From CAXMWX01 sp051008185 (lineage in GTDB: Bacteria; Pseudomonadota; Gammaproteobacteria; Eutrophobiales; Eutrophobiaceae): DNA of 6,088 nt. The position numbers were made by a program, and so were the translations under genes. This document shows positions 1-5,810 of the stretch, piece after piece; position 1 is the stretch's first letter; every line of letters begins with the position of its first letter. The notes under the pieces are model-generated. The model was given only the letters and a program-made list of their open reading frames with translations, was not told where the DNA came from and did no database searches. The stretch spans positions 1 through 6,088 of the forward strand of contig JBPCXW010000111.1 in the NCBI GenBank assembly GCA_051008185.1, read 5' to 3'.

Positions 1-4
1 GGAG

Positions 5-29
5 CCAAAGGAGGCGAAGCCTGCTTTGG
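5..29. other. Imperfect hairpin at left edge
   Basis: Bases 5-15 pair with 19-29 as an 11-position stem with one internal G-G mismatch (11 against 23), closed by a GAA loop. The apex GCGAAGC is known as an unusually stable mini-hairpin. No T-run follows; a G-run does, so it is not a standard intrinsic terminator. It may lie in the 3' end of a gene that begins left of the window. All three plus-strand frames are open across it (stops at 71-73, 72-74 and 103-105), so no frame can be chosen. Confidence 0.3.
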
Positions 30-62
30 TGGGGGGACCTCGTTCAGTACCACCGACACCTC

Positions 63-90
63 TTGCAGAGTAATTGAAGTTCAATATCAT
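63..90 (+). promoter_or_regulatory. Candidate sigma70-type promoter for the 125-601 gene
   Basis: A -10-like TATCAT at 85-90 matches the TATAAT consensus at five of six bases. It follows a weak -35-like TTGCAG at 63-68 (only TTG agrees) with a 16-nt spacer. Transcription would start near 97, giving a leader of about 28 nt before the ATG at 125. The -35 box is poor, so an activator or an extended operator may be needed. This is inference from consensus matching only. Confidence 0.35.
73..85. promoter_or_regulatory. Perfect 13-bp dyad ATTGAAGTTCAAT, operator candidate
   Basis: Two 6-base arms (ATTGAA and TTCAAT) flank a single central base. The dyad sits between the proposed -35 and -10 boxes and overlaps the first base of the -10. 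A further half-site-like ATTCAA occurs at 91-96, 12 bases beyond the second arm on the same face. Position and symmetry suit a repressor operator, but a short AT-rich palindrome can arise by chance. No regulator gene is visible in the window. Confidence 0.3.
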
Positions 91-124
91 ATTCAAGCGA
101 AATAATGAGACAGAGGCAAACACG

Positions 125-601
125 ATGAAAATTAGACCCCTCCTGCTGTTGTTGTTGCTCGGCTTGGCCGTGCATCCTGCAAGAGCAGATGATGAACAGG
201 CCATCAGGGCCGCCGCACAGACGTGGATTGAGCGTTACAGTGCCGGAGATTTGGATGGCCTGATGCAACTTTACACCGAAGATGCCACCGTGGCCTTGCA
301 CGGCAAACCGGTACTAAAGGGCAAAACCGCCATCCGAAACTTTTTTGCCGCCGGTATCGGCAAGTCTGCCATAGACTTTCAGATTGATATTGAGGTCATT
401 GAAATACACGGCGATGTCGCGCATTTTATGAGCAAGTATTATTTGACTGCGGTATCCAAACAGGATGGCTCGGTTTACCGGGATGCCGGGCGCTCATTGC
501 TGATTTATAAAAAAGACCGGGCCGGGCAATACAAAGGACAATGGAAACTGCATCTGGACATAGATCAGGCCACCCCGGATGCCGTGTTTGATGATCTGTA
601 A
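125..601 (+). CDS. Exported NTF2-like / SnoaL-like (DUF4440-type) domain protein
   Basis: This 158-residue protein starts with a clear Sec signal peptide: MKIR, then a run of seven leucines and further hydrophobic residues, ending in the cleavage motif ARA before Asp22. The mature part is one cone-shaped alpha+beta NTF2-like domain. The N-terminal helix has the typical pattern AIRAAAQTWIERYSAGDLDG, followed by LYTEDATV, then a strand-rich C-terminal half ending in WKLHLDIDQ. Proteins of this fold are small enzymes, ligand binders or association domains; the sequence does not say which, and a periplasmic location is inferred from the signal peptide. I chose the ATG at 125 because AGAGG at 112-116 sits 8 nt upstream and the signal peptide begins there; a TTG at 74 in the same frame would bury the signal. 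The gene is convergent with the minus-strand operon, with only 17 nt between stop codons and no clear terminator, so it is probably an independent unit. A functional link to the hydantoinase operon is not supported. Confidence 0.85.
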   Translation: MKIRPLLLLLLLGLAVHPARADDEQAIRAAAQTWIERYSAGDLDGLMQLYTEDATVALHGKPVLKGKTAIRNFFAAGIGKSAIDFQIDIEVIEIHGDVAHFMSKYYLTAVSKQDGSVYRDAGRSLLIYKKDRAGQYKGQWKLHLDIDQATPDAVFDDL

Positions 602-618
602 CAAGGTGCTGAATAAAG

Positions 619-1290
619 TCACGACAAAAAGGCTGGCTTGGCCACACCGATAAACGCGGCAGCGGCAACGGCGAGATAAACGGCATAGACATAGACAACT
701 GATTTATCCGACGCCACGGCGATATTTTGTTCCAGCGCCGGTGATGAGCCTTTTTCCAGCAACTCAGCCACACATTTGCCGATCGGCATGAACGCCCAAT
801 CAATGCCTATCGCCAACCAATAGATCAAGCCGTAGATCGTCAATTTCGCGGCCAGCCAGGGCGCGATGACGGGGCTACCGCCAAACATCGGCAACAAACC
901 TGCAACGATCAATACCAATCCGGTCAGGCCCAGTAGCAACCAGTTGAGTCTTTGCAGGCGGACACCGAGATCATTACCCATATTTTTCGCCGCCGCCATG
1001 TTCACCGCCAATAACACCAGGGCCAGCAACCACAAACCGGCAAGTTCCAGCGCACCGACATCTAACACCCCGATGGCATTGGCCAGATGCACACCGACCG
1101 GCAGCATAATAATGAAACAGATACGCGGCAAGACATCAATGATCATCGCCATCTGTAACAAGGTGATGCGTGTCTCCACGGACAATGTCGAATCACGAAA
1201 CTTTTTTGACAACAGCAACACCCCCAGATCGGTACCCAGCCAGAATACCAATAGCAGGATATGCAAAAACTTGATGGCCGCGTAACTCAT
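619..1290 (-). CDS. Six-helix membrane protein A, CopD/DUF2269-like, paralogue of protein B
   Basis: This 223-residue polytopic inner-membrane protein has about six helices (roughly residues 4-26, 48-75, 84-102, 115-135, 143-165 and 198-218). It aligns without gaps for over 100 residues, at a constant offset of three, to the protein encoded at 2598-3281. Shared positions are His10, WLG at 17-19, Asp21, Asp52, Arg56, LPxGxHL with His68, Asp107-x-Gly-x-Arg, Lys149 and the C-terminal AFIGVAKP. A helix-1 histidine before a W-L/A-G motif recalls CopD, DUF2269 and HemJ-type proteins, in which such histidines bind haem or metal; that role is inference here. The gene starts one base after the MFS stop codon (TGA C ATG), with AAGGGG at 1297-1302 inside the end of the MFS gene, so translation is probably coupled. 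It is the last gene of the operon in this window. No biochemical function can be assigned. Confidence 0.8.
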   Translation of the reverse strand: MSYAAIKFLHILLLVFWLGTDLGVLLLSKKFRDSTLSVETRITLLQMAMIIDVLPRICFIIMLPVGVHLANAIGVLDVGALELAGLWLLALVLLAVNMAAAKNMGNDLGVRLQRLNWLLLGLTGLVLIVAGLLPMFGGSPVIAPWLAAKLTIYGLIYWLAIGIDWAFMPIGKCVAELLEKGSSPALEQNIAVASDKSVVYVYAVYLAVAAAAFIGVAKPAFLS

Positions 1291-1291
1291 G

Positions 1292-2578
1292 TCATTCCCC
1301 TTGACCCTGATGCAGCTTGAACTCCCGCTGAATTGTTTTGCTTGCCAGATAATAATGTAGCGAGGCCCACAAGCCGAATATCAGGCTGACGACCAGCAAG
1401 GAATAGCGTAACGATTCTTCCTGATAATCAGCCGCCAGCATATCGCTCATAAAACCCATCGCCCACGGGCCTATGCCGCCGCCGATCATATTGGTGATCA
1501 ACAATAACAGTGCCGCCGCCATCGCGCGCATCCTGACATCGGCCAGACCCTGAGCCATCGCAAAACTCGCCGGGCCTTGCATCACACCGATCATGAAAGG
1601 CAGGAACAGGGACGCAAAGGCAATGGTGACATTACCGGTCAGAAAGGTCAGCGCGAACATCGGGGTGGAGATCAACATAGCCAGAGCAGGCACCCAGGCA
1701 TACCAGCGAATATCCCTGTGCCCCAGTTTATCGGCAATCTGCCCGCCCATCAGCATACCGGCGATCTGTGAAGTGCTGAGTATCACGGCCAGCCAAGTGC
1801 CGACGGTGCCGATCTCCAGCCCAAAAGAGCGGGTGAAATATGATGGCAACCATTGCACCACACCCAGCCACAGCACCGTATATAAGCCGGTGGCGAGAGA
1901 TACATTCATAAAGGTGGGGCTGGAACACAGTGTCTTCAGGCTGAACCAGAAACCCGGTTGCTGTTGCGCCGTTTTGATCCCGTCCGCCGCGCCGCGTTCA
2001 GGTTCCGGTAGTTTTGTATAAGTGACCAGGGCCAACATGATGCCGGGGATGCCGACGGCGAACAGCGCAATCCGCCAGTTATATAATTGCGTCAGCCAAC
2101 CGCCCAGCATAAACCCGACAAAGATCCCGACCGGTGCCCCGAGCGAATAAATAGACAAGGCCCGCGCCCGCTGTTTCACCGGAAACAGATCGGCAAGCAG
2201 GGAATGTGATGGCGGGCTACAACCCGCCTCCCCTACTCCGACCATGACTCTGGCGACAGCCAACTGGACAAAGTTTTGTGCCAGACCGCAGATGGCCGTC
2301 ATCGCGCTCCACACCGCCAGGGCGATGGAGATGATCTTCTTGCGGCTGTAACGATCGGCCAGTCTGGCTATCGGTATGCCCATCGTGGCGTAAAACAGGG
2401 TGAACGCCAGCCCGGTGATAAAACCGATCTGGGCATCGGACAGATCCAGATCGGCCTTAATCGCCGGTGTTAATACGGCCAGCATATACCTGTCCATATA
2501 ATTGAAAAATGACACCAGAAAGAGCAGGAATAAAACTGTTCTGGTGGGCACGGTTATGCTGTTTGTTGTTGTATCCAT
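1292..2578 (-). CDS. Spinster-type MFS transporter
   Basis: This 428-residue, 12-helix major facilitator has the length usual for bacterial Spinster homologues. Helix 1 carries NYMDRYMLAVL (26-36). The helix 2-3 loop carries motif A as GIPIARLADRYSRKK (67-81), and helix 4-5 has the Spinster signature GVGEAGCSPPSHSLLADLFP (114-133). The second half has a degenerate motif A, GGQIADKLGHRD (278-289), and a late segment with RMRA then NMIGGGIGP and GFMSD (349-379), also typical of the family. Such carriers use the proton gradient to move small organic or lipid-like molecules; the substrate and direction here are unknown. The start ATG has TGAGG 7 nt upstream (2586-2590), 19 nt after the stop of membrane gene B. 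Gene A follows after one base. Its place between two paralogous membrane proteins, downstream of hydantoinase and amidase genes, suggests import of the operon's substrate or export of a product. Confidence 0.93.
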   Translation of the reverse strand: MDTTTNSITVPTRTVLFLLFLVSFFNYMDRYMLAVLTPAIKADLDLSDAQIGFITGLAFTLFYATMGIPIARLADRYSRKKIISIALAVWSAMTAICGLAQNFVQLAVARVMVGVGEAGCSPPSHSLLADLFPVKQRARALSIYSLGAPVGIFVGFMLGGWLTQLYNWRIALFAVGIPGIMLALVTYTKLPEPERGAADGIKTAQQQPGFWFSLKTLCSSPTFMNVSLATGLYTVLWLGVVQWLPSYFTRSFGLEIGTVGTWLAVILSTSQIAGMLMGGQIADKLGHRDIRWYAWVPALAMLISTPMFALTFLTGNVTIAFASLFLPFMIGVMQGPASFAMAQGLADVRMRAMAAALLLLITNMIGGGIGPWAMGFMSDMLAADYQEESLRYSLLVVSLIFGLWASLHYYLASKTIQREFKLHQGQGE

Positions 2579-2597
2579 CGTTATGCCTCAGGCAGTG

Positions 2598-3281
2598 TTA
2601 GAACGGTTTGGTGGCGCCCAGAAAGGCCACCGAGGCGATGCCGACCCAGTACACATAAGCCAGCTTGCGAGCACGGCGGATAGAACGATCCAGCGTGTTT
2701 TCTACCTCCGGTGAATCACCTTCTGCTGCCAGTTTGCGAAATAACATCGTCCATTCGCGCATGATAAAGCGCAGTTGCAAACCGATGACCAGCAACAGTC
2801 CATAAACAAGCACCTTGGTGGAAAACCACTGCAAGCCGGGCCCGGAGAGAAAAGGCCCGTATCCCAGCAGTGAGCTGATACTGCATATCAGCAAGGCCGG
2901 TATCACAAAGAAACGGATGTACTCGTCAATCCTGGTCAGACGGATGCCGGTATCGGTTTCCCGTTTGATAAAGGCCATCCATGTCAGTGACAACCAGGCG
3001 GCAAAGACGATCCATATAATCAGCAGCCAGATGCCGCCATAAGGTTGCACGCCTAACAGATAGCCCAGGTGCAAACCCAGCGGTAACAACAGGATGATGC
3101 CGGTACGGGCCAGGATATCAATGCGATACGCGGTTTCCATGTGGCGACGGCGTTCATCCATAGGTAATGTGCGATTGATGACATTATACGAGGTCTGGAA
3201 CACACCCCATTCCCCACCCAACCAATACACCATCGCGATAATATGCATCCACCTTATGATATCAAGTTCATTTAGTAGCAT
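2598..3281 (-). CDS. Six-helix membrane protein B, CopD/DUF2269-like, paralogue of protein A
   Basis: This 227-residue inner-membrane protein has about six helices (roughly 8-28, 58-78, 83-104, 122-143, 152-173 and 206-223). It shares with protein A His13, WLG at 20-22, Glu24 (Asp in A), Asp55, Arg59, LPLGLHL with His71, Asp110-x-Gly-x-Arg, Lys156 and the C-terminal VAFLGATKP. Overall identity is modest, so the duplication is old. The loop between helices 5 and 6 is longer and more basic than in A (IRRARK at 201-206), suggesting a cytoplasmic face there. The histidine-bearing helix 1 resembles CopD, DUF2269 and HemJ-like proteins, but cofactor binding is only inferred. The start ATG follows a very strong AGGAGGAG (3288-3295) with 8 nt spacing, the best ribosome site in the operon, so this protein may be made in greater amount than its neighbours. 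It lies 48 nt after the amidohydrolase gene and 19 nt before the MFS gene. Confidence 0.8.
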   Translation of the reverse strand: MLLNELDIIRWMHIIAMVYWLGGEWGVFQTSYNVINRTLPMDERRRHMETAYRIDILARTGIILLLPLGLHLGYLLGVQPYGGIWLLIIWIVFAAWLSLTWMAFIKRETDTGIRLTRIDEYIRFFVIPALLICSISSLLGYGPFLSGPGLQWFSTKVLVYGLLLVIGLQLRFIMREWTMLFRKLAAEGDSPEVENTLDRSIRRARKLAYVYWVGIASVAFLGATKPF

Positions 3282-3284
3282 GGC

Positions 3285-3317
3285 TCACTCCTCCTCTGCA
3301 TTGTGCAGATTACTCAT
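3285..3317 (-). promoter_or_regulatory. Leader of gene B: 6-bp hairpin, strong SD and a 10-codon mini-ORF
   Basis: In the 48-nt gap before gene B the minus strand holds a perfect stem TCTGCA / TGCAGA with a 3-nt loop (3295-3309). The last base of the stem is the first base of the AGGAGGAG ribosome site at 3288-3295. A 10-codon ORF (MSNLHNAEEE, ATG at 3315-3317, TGA at 3285-3287) spans both elements and ends one codon before the ATG of gene B, in the same frame. The mini-ORF has no good ribosome site of its own, so it may be fortuitous. The arrangement could tune translation of gene B. Confidence 0.3.
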
Positions 3318-3329
3318 CGTTGTTGAATA

Positions 3330-3929
3330 CTATCCTGCCAAGCCCTGAACATGGGCAAGGACTTGTTCAAGTTCCGGCACTTCGCCGTATTTGGCGCTGA
3401 TATCAAACAGATTGGCCTGATGCGCCGCCGGGTTTCTGTCGCCCACCGCCTGCTTCGGCACGAACACAGCAAAGTCGTGTTGCAACGCATCCACTACGGT
3501 GGCGCGGACACAGCCACTGGTGGTCAGTCCGGCCACTACCAGCGAGTCTACCTTGTCGGCTCGCAGGCGTTGCGCCAGATCGGTATCAAAAAAGGCGCTG
3601 GCCCAGTTCTTCTCCAGCAACGGCTCATCCTCGCGGCGTTGCAGGGCCGGGTCCACCTCCACCCAGGGGGAATCCGCTTGCAATACATTCAGGGCCGGTA
3701 CCTTTTGCCGGAAGACCTTTGCCTGTTGTGCATTCCGATAGATCACCGTGGTAAAAAAAATTGGCAAGGCCCCGGCACGGAACGCGGCAAGCAACTGCTT
3801 GTTGGCGGCGACGACTTGCGGGCAATCCGTCCCCAGCGGGCAGGCGGGATCGGTAAAGCCCTTGATCATATCTACGATAAGCAATCCGGGCCTGTCGCCC
3901 AGGCGCAAGGTTTTTTTTTCCAGATCCAT
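3330..3929 (-). CDS. Isochorismatase-fold cysteine amidohydrolase, N-carbamoylsarcosine amidase-like
   Basis: This 199-residue protein has the full catalytic triad of the isochorismatase/nicotinamidase superfamily: Asp20 in LLIVDM, Lys107 in LLEKNWASAF and Cys140 in TTSGCVRATVVDAL. The stretch AGLTTSGCVRAT, followed by DALQHDF and an AVGDR motif (162-165), is the pattern I associate with the N-carbamoylsarcosine amidohydrolase group, which splits N-carbamoyl amino acids to amino acid, CO2 and ammonia through a cysteine thioester. The cytoplasm is the expected location, as there is no signal peptide. It follows hyuB by 18 nt, which fits hydrolysis of a carbamoyl product released by HyuA/HyuB ring opening; this pathway is inference. 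No convincing Shine-Dalgarno precedes the ATG at 3927-3929, so translation probably depends on ribosomes finishing hyuB. The gene is in the same frame as hyuB, and codons 4-7 contain nine consecutive adenines. Other members of this fold (maleamate or biuret amidases, ureidoacrylate hydrolase) remain possible. Confidence 0.88.
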   Translation of the reverse strand: MDLEKKTLRLGDRPGLLIVDMIKGFTDPACPLGTDCPQVVAANKQLLAAFRAGALPIFFTTVIYRNAQQAKVFRQKVPALNVLQADSPWVEVDPALQRREDEPLLEKNWASAFFDTDLAQRLRADKVDSLVVAGLTTSGCVRATVVDALQHDFAVFVPKQAVGDRNPAAHQANLFDISAKYGEVPELEQVLAHVQGLAG

Positions 3930-3947
3930 AGCGCCGTTGTTTGCCGT

Positions 3948-5801
3948 TCAGAAACTGGGGGTCGCGGGCGGGGGGAGATGGGTTTCTTCCAGCGATCTGG
4001 CCTTTATTTCTTCAATGCTGCCGCCGAAATCAAACATACTTGTCTCACCGCGTTTGGCGGTGAGTTTTTTTCGTAACTTGCTGGTTGCCTGCTCATCGAC
4101 ACTGCCGTCCTTGCCCATCACCACACCGTAGCGCTCGGCCCCCTGCCGGGTCACGATGCCGCGTAGCACATCCAGTTGCACCAGTTCGGGATCACGCTGA
4201 TAGGGGTCGCCCCAACCACCGCCGCCCCAGGTGTTGAAGTACAGCAGATCACCGACCTTGACCTCAATGTTCTCGCACTTGGACGGCAACCACTGTTCCT
4301 CGCCATTGACCCGTAGCAGGCGTTTGCTGGAACGCTGTCCGGGTTCGCCCCCGTTCACGCCCCAGGGATAGGTCAGCCAGCGCTCATCATGTATCGCGAT
4401 AGTGCCGTCGCAGAGAAACCGGTAGGCCACGCTCAGGCCGTTACCGCCGCGGTGCAGACCGGCGCCGCCGGAATCGGGGATTGGTTCATACTGCTCTATG
4501 CGTAACGGAAAGTAGGCCTCAATAAACTCATTCGGCACATTGGTAAAACTCGGCCACAGGGAATGTCCGTCCGGCCCGTCCCCCGCCGGTCTGCCCGGTA
4601 TCCCGCCAAAACCGATCTGAAACAACTGGAACCATTCCCCCTTGTCGTCATAGCCGGAATAAAACAGATGCGGGCTGTCGGAAAACCCGGCTGCATTCAG
4701 TGCCTCGGGCGCGCCCTGCCCCAACAGGCCGCCCATCACATCAAAGATCCGGCCGAGTGCGTGGGTACGGCCGGACAGGGCGGCGGGATAATTGGGCTTC
4801 AACAGGGAGCCCTGGGGAATACGCACCTCAACCAGATCATAAAATCCGTCATTGAACAAAATATGCGGATCAAACAGATTGATAGTAAAGGCACCGAAGA
4901 ACATCTTGAACATACGCTCACTTAAATAAAAATTGATGGAGCTCTGCGCCTGCGGATCAGTACCGGCAAAATCAAATATGGCGGTGGAGCCTTCACGCCA
5001 GAGTGTGCAACTGATCTTGTATGGCCCCATGCCGACACCGTCATCACACAGGTAATCTGCGAAGGTGCGCGGTTCTTCCGGCACAATCATCTCAATGATT
5101 TGTTTCATCGCCGCATGGTTGCGCTCCAGCATGATTTCCATCGTGCTGTGAAAGATGTCATCACCAAAACGGCCGGCCAGTTCAATACAACGTTTGGCGG
5201 CCGTGTTACAGGCCGCAACCAGGGCATTCAGATCAAAGCGGTTCCATTGCGGGGTGCGTACATTGTGCAAGACCAATTCCAGCAGATCCTGCTGCAACAC
5301 TCCTTTCTTGTATAGCTTGACGGGCTTGATGCGTATCCCTTCCTGAAAAATGGTGGAGGCATTTATCGGGATGCTACCCGGCACCATACCGCCGTTGTCT
5401 GACATATGACCGAACATCGCTGACCAGGCAATGTGCCGCCCGTCCTTGAATATCGGCACCAGTGCGATCCAGTCCGGCAGATGCGATACCGCGCCGTCGC
5501 ACATATAGGGATCATTGGTCAGGATTACATCGCCTTCCTCAATCTCCTCATCATAGGCCTGCATCAGGCCGTGGATGAAAGAGCCGAACTGCCCCACTAC
5601 CATCTTGCCATCGCGGTTGGCCACCATCGGGAAACAATCCCCTTGCTCGCGTATCCCCGGTGACATCGCGGTGCGGAACAATACCGCATCCATTTCAACG
5701 CGGACATTGCGTAAGGCGTTCTCTATGATATCAACTGTGACGGTATCCACATCCACCCGTTTCAGGGCGGTTTTGTTGGTTTCAATAATACTTGCCGGCA
5801 T
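3948..5801 (-). CDS. hyuB: HyuB: hydantoinase B / oxoprolinase family subunit
   Basis: This 617-residue protein covers a complete hydantoinase B domain (PF02538 type), also found in the C-terminal half of 5-oxoprolinase and in one subunit of acetone and acetophenone carboxylases. Motifs in order are: LTNDPYMCDGAVSHLPD (94-110), MFGHMSDNGG (129-138) with His132 and Asp135 as likely metal or active-site residues, GIRIKPVKL (155-163), FDFAGTDPQ (276-284), GSLLKPNYPAAL (331-342), DSGGAGLHRGGNG (443-455), PWGVNGGEPG (479-488), and the C-terminal GGGGWGDPYQRDPE (526-539) with ERYGVV. With HyuA it should couple ATP use to amide-ring opening or to carboxylation. The start ATG has GAGG (5809-5812) 8 nt upstream, overlapping the hyuA stop codon, so the two are probably coupled. 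About 60 residues beyond the RDPE motif form an ordinary family tail with a charged stretch. The substrate cannot be inferred from HyuB alone; the amidase next door favours a hydantoin-like ring. Confidence 0.93.
   Translation of the reverse strand: MPASIIETNKTALKRVDVDTVTVDIIENALRNVRVEMDAVLFRTAMSPGIREQGDCFPMVANRDGKMVVGQFGSFIHGLMQAYDEEIEEGDVILTNDPYMCDGAVSHLPDWIALVPIFKDGRHIAWSAMFGHMSDNGGMVPGSIPINASTIFQEGIRIKPVKLYKKGVLQQDLLELVLHNVRTPQWNRFDLNALVAACNTAAKRCIELAGRFGDDIFHSTMEIMLERNHAAMKQIIEMIVPEEPRTFADYLCDDGVGMGPYKISCTLWREGSTAIFDFAGTDPQAQSSINFYLSERMFKMFFGAFTINLFDPHILFNDGFYDLVEVRIPQGSLLKPNYPAALSGRTHALGRIFDVMGGLLGQGAPEALNAAGFSDSPHLFYSGYDDKGEWFQLFQIGFGGIPGRPAGDGPDGHSLWPSFTNVPNEFIEAYFPLRIEQYEPIPDSGGAGLHRGGNGLSVAYRFLCDGTIAIHDERWLTYPWGVNGGEPGQRSSKRLLRVNGEEQWLPSKCENIEVKVGDLLYFNTWGGGGWGDPYQRDPELVQLDVLRGIVTRQGAERYGVVMGKDGSVDEQATSKLRKKLTAKRGETSMFDFGGSIEEIKARSLEETHLPPPATPSF
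4044..4071 (+). terminator. Intrinsic terminator on the plus strand, antisense within hyuB
   Basis: CTCACCGC (4044-4051) pairs perfectly with GCGGTGAG (4057-4064) around a 5-nt loop GTTTG, and seven T residues follow at once (4065-4071). The 8-bp, GC-rich stem plus T-run is a textbook Rho-independent terminator for rightward transcription. It lies inside the hyuB coding sequence (codons 577-587) and so would act only on antisense RNA. On the hyuB mRNA the same element is a hairpin preceded by seven A residues, and it would not terminate. Amino-acid constraint here (KKLTAKRGE) does not obviously demand an inverted repeat. Function is unproven. Confidence 0.5.
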
Positions 5802-5810
5802 GATCTTTCC

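Noticed and set aside
1..105. C-terminal fragment of an upstream gene (frames ending at 71-73 or 103-105)
   Set aside because: Two frames give plausible but unrecognisable tails of 23 and 34 residues, and the longer would run through the proposed promoter. Neither can be supported without sequence to the left.
74..124. TTG start at 74 for the NTF2-like protein
   Set aside because: It would add 17 residues before the signal peptide and has no ribosome site. The ATG at 125 has AGAGG 8 nt upstream and begins the signal peptide.
619..660. Possible terminator at the end of the operon (GCC-rich followed by TTTTT on the minus strand)
   Set aside because: The only stem is TGGC/GCCA with a 3-nt loop, four pairs, set off from the T-run by three bases and inside the coding end of gene A. 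It is too weak to call.
866..1285. 139-codon plus-strand open frame opposite membrane protein A
   Set aside because: The product is rich in Thr, Pro and Asn with no domain pattern, and it mirrors a well-conserved membrane protein frame.
3880..3919. Plus-strand hairpin GCCTG/CAGGC before a T9 run
   Set aside because: The stem has only five pairs and is separated from the T-run by six bases. The T-run is explained by the Glu-Lys-Lys-Thr codons of the amidohydrolase.
3351..4076. 241-codon plus-strand open frame across the amidohydrolase gene
   Set aside because: It is exactly antisense to a gene with an intact catalytic triad, its product shows no recognisable domain, and it lacks a ribosome site. 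I treat it as a shadow, mentioned only because it ends at the antisense terminator.
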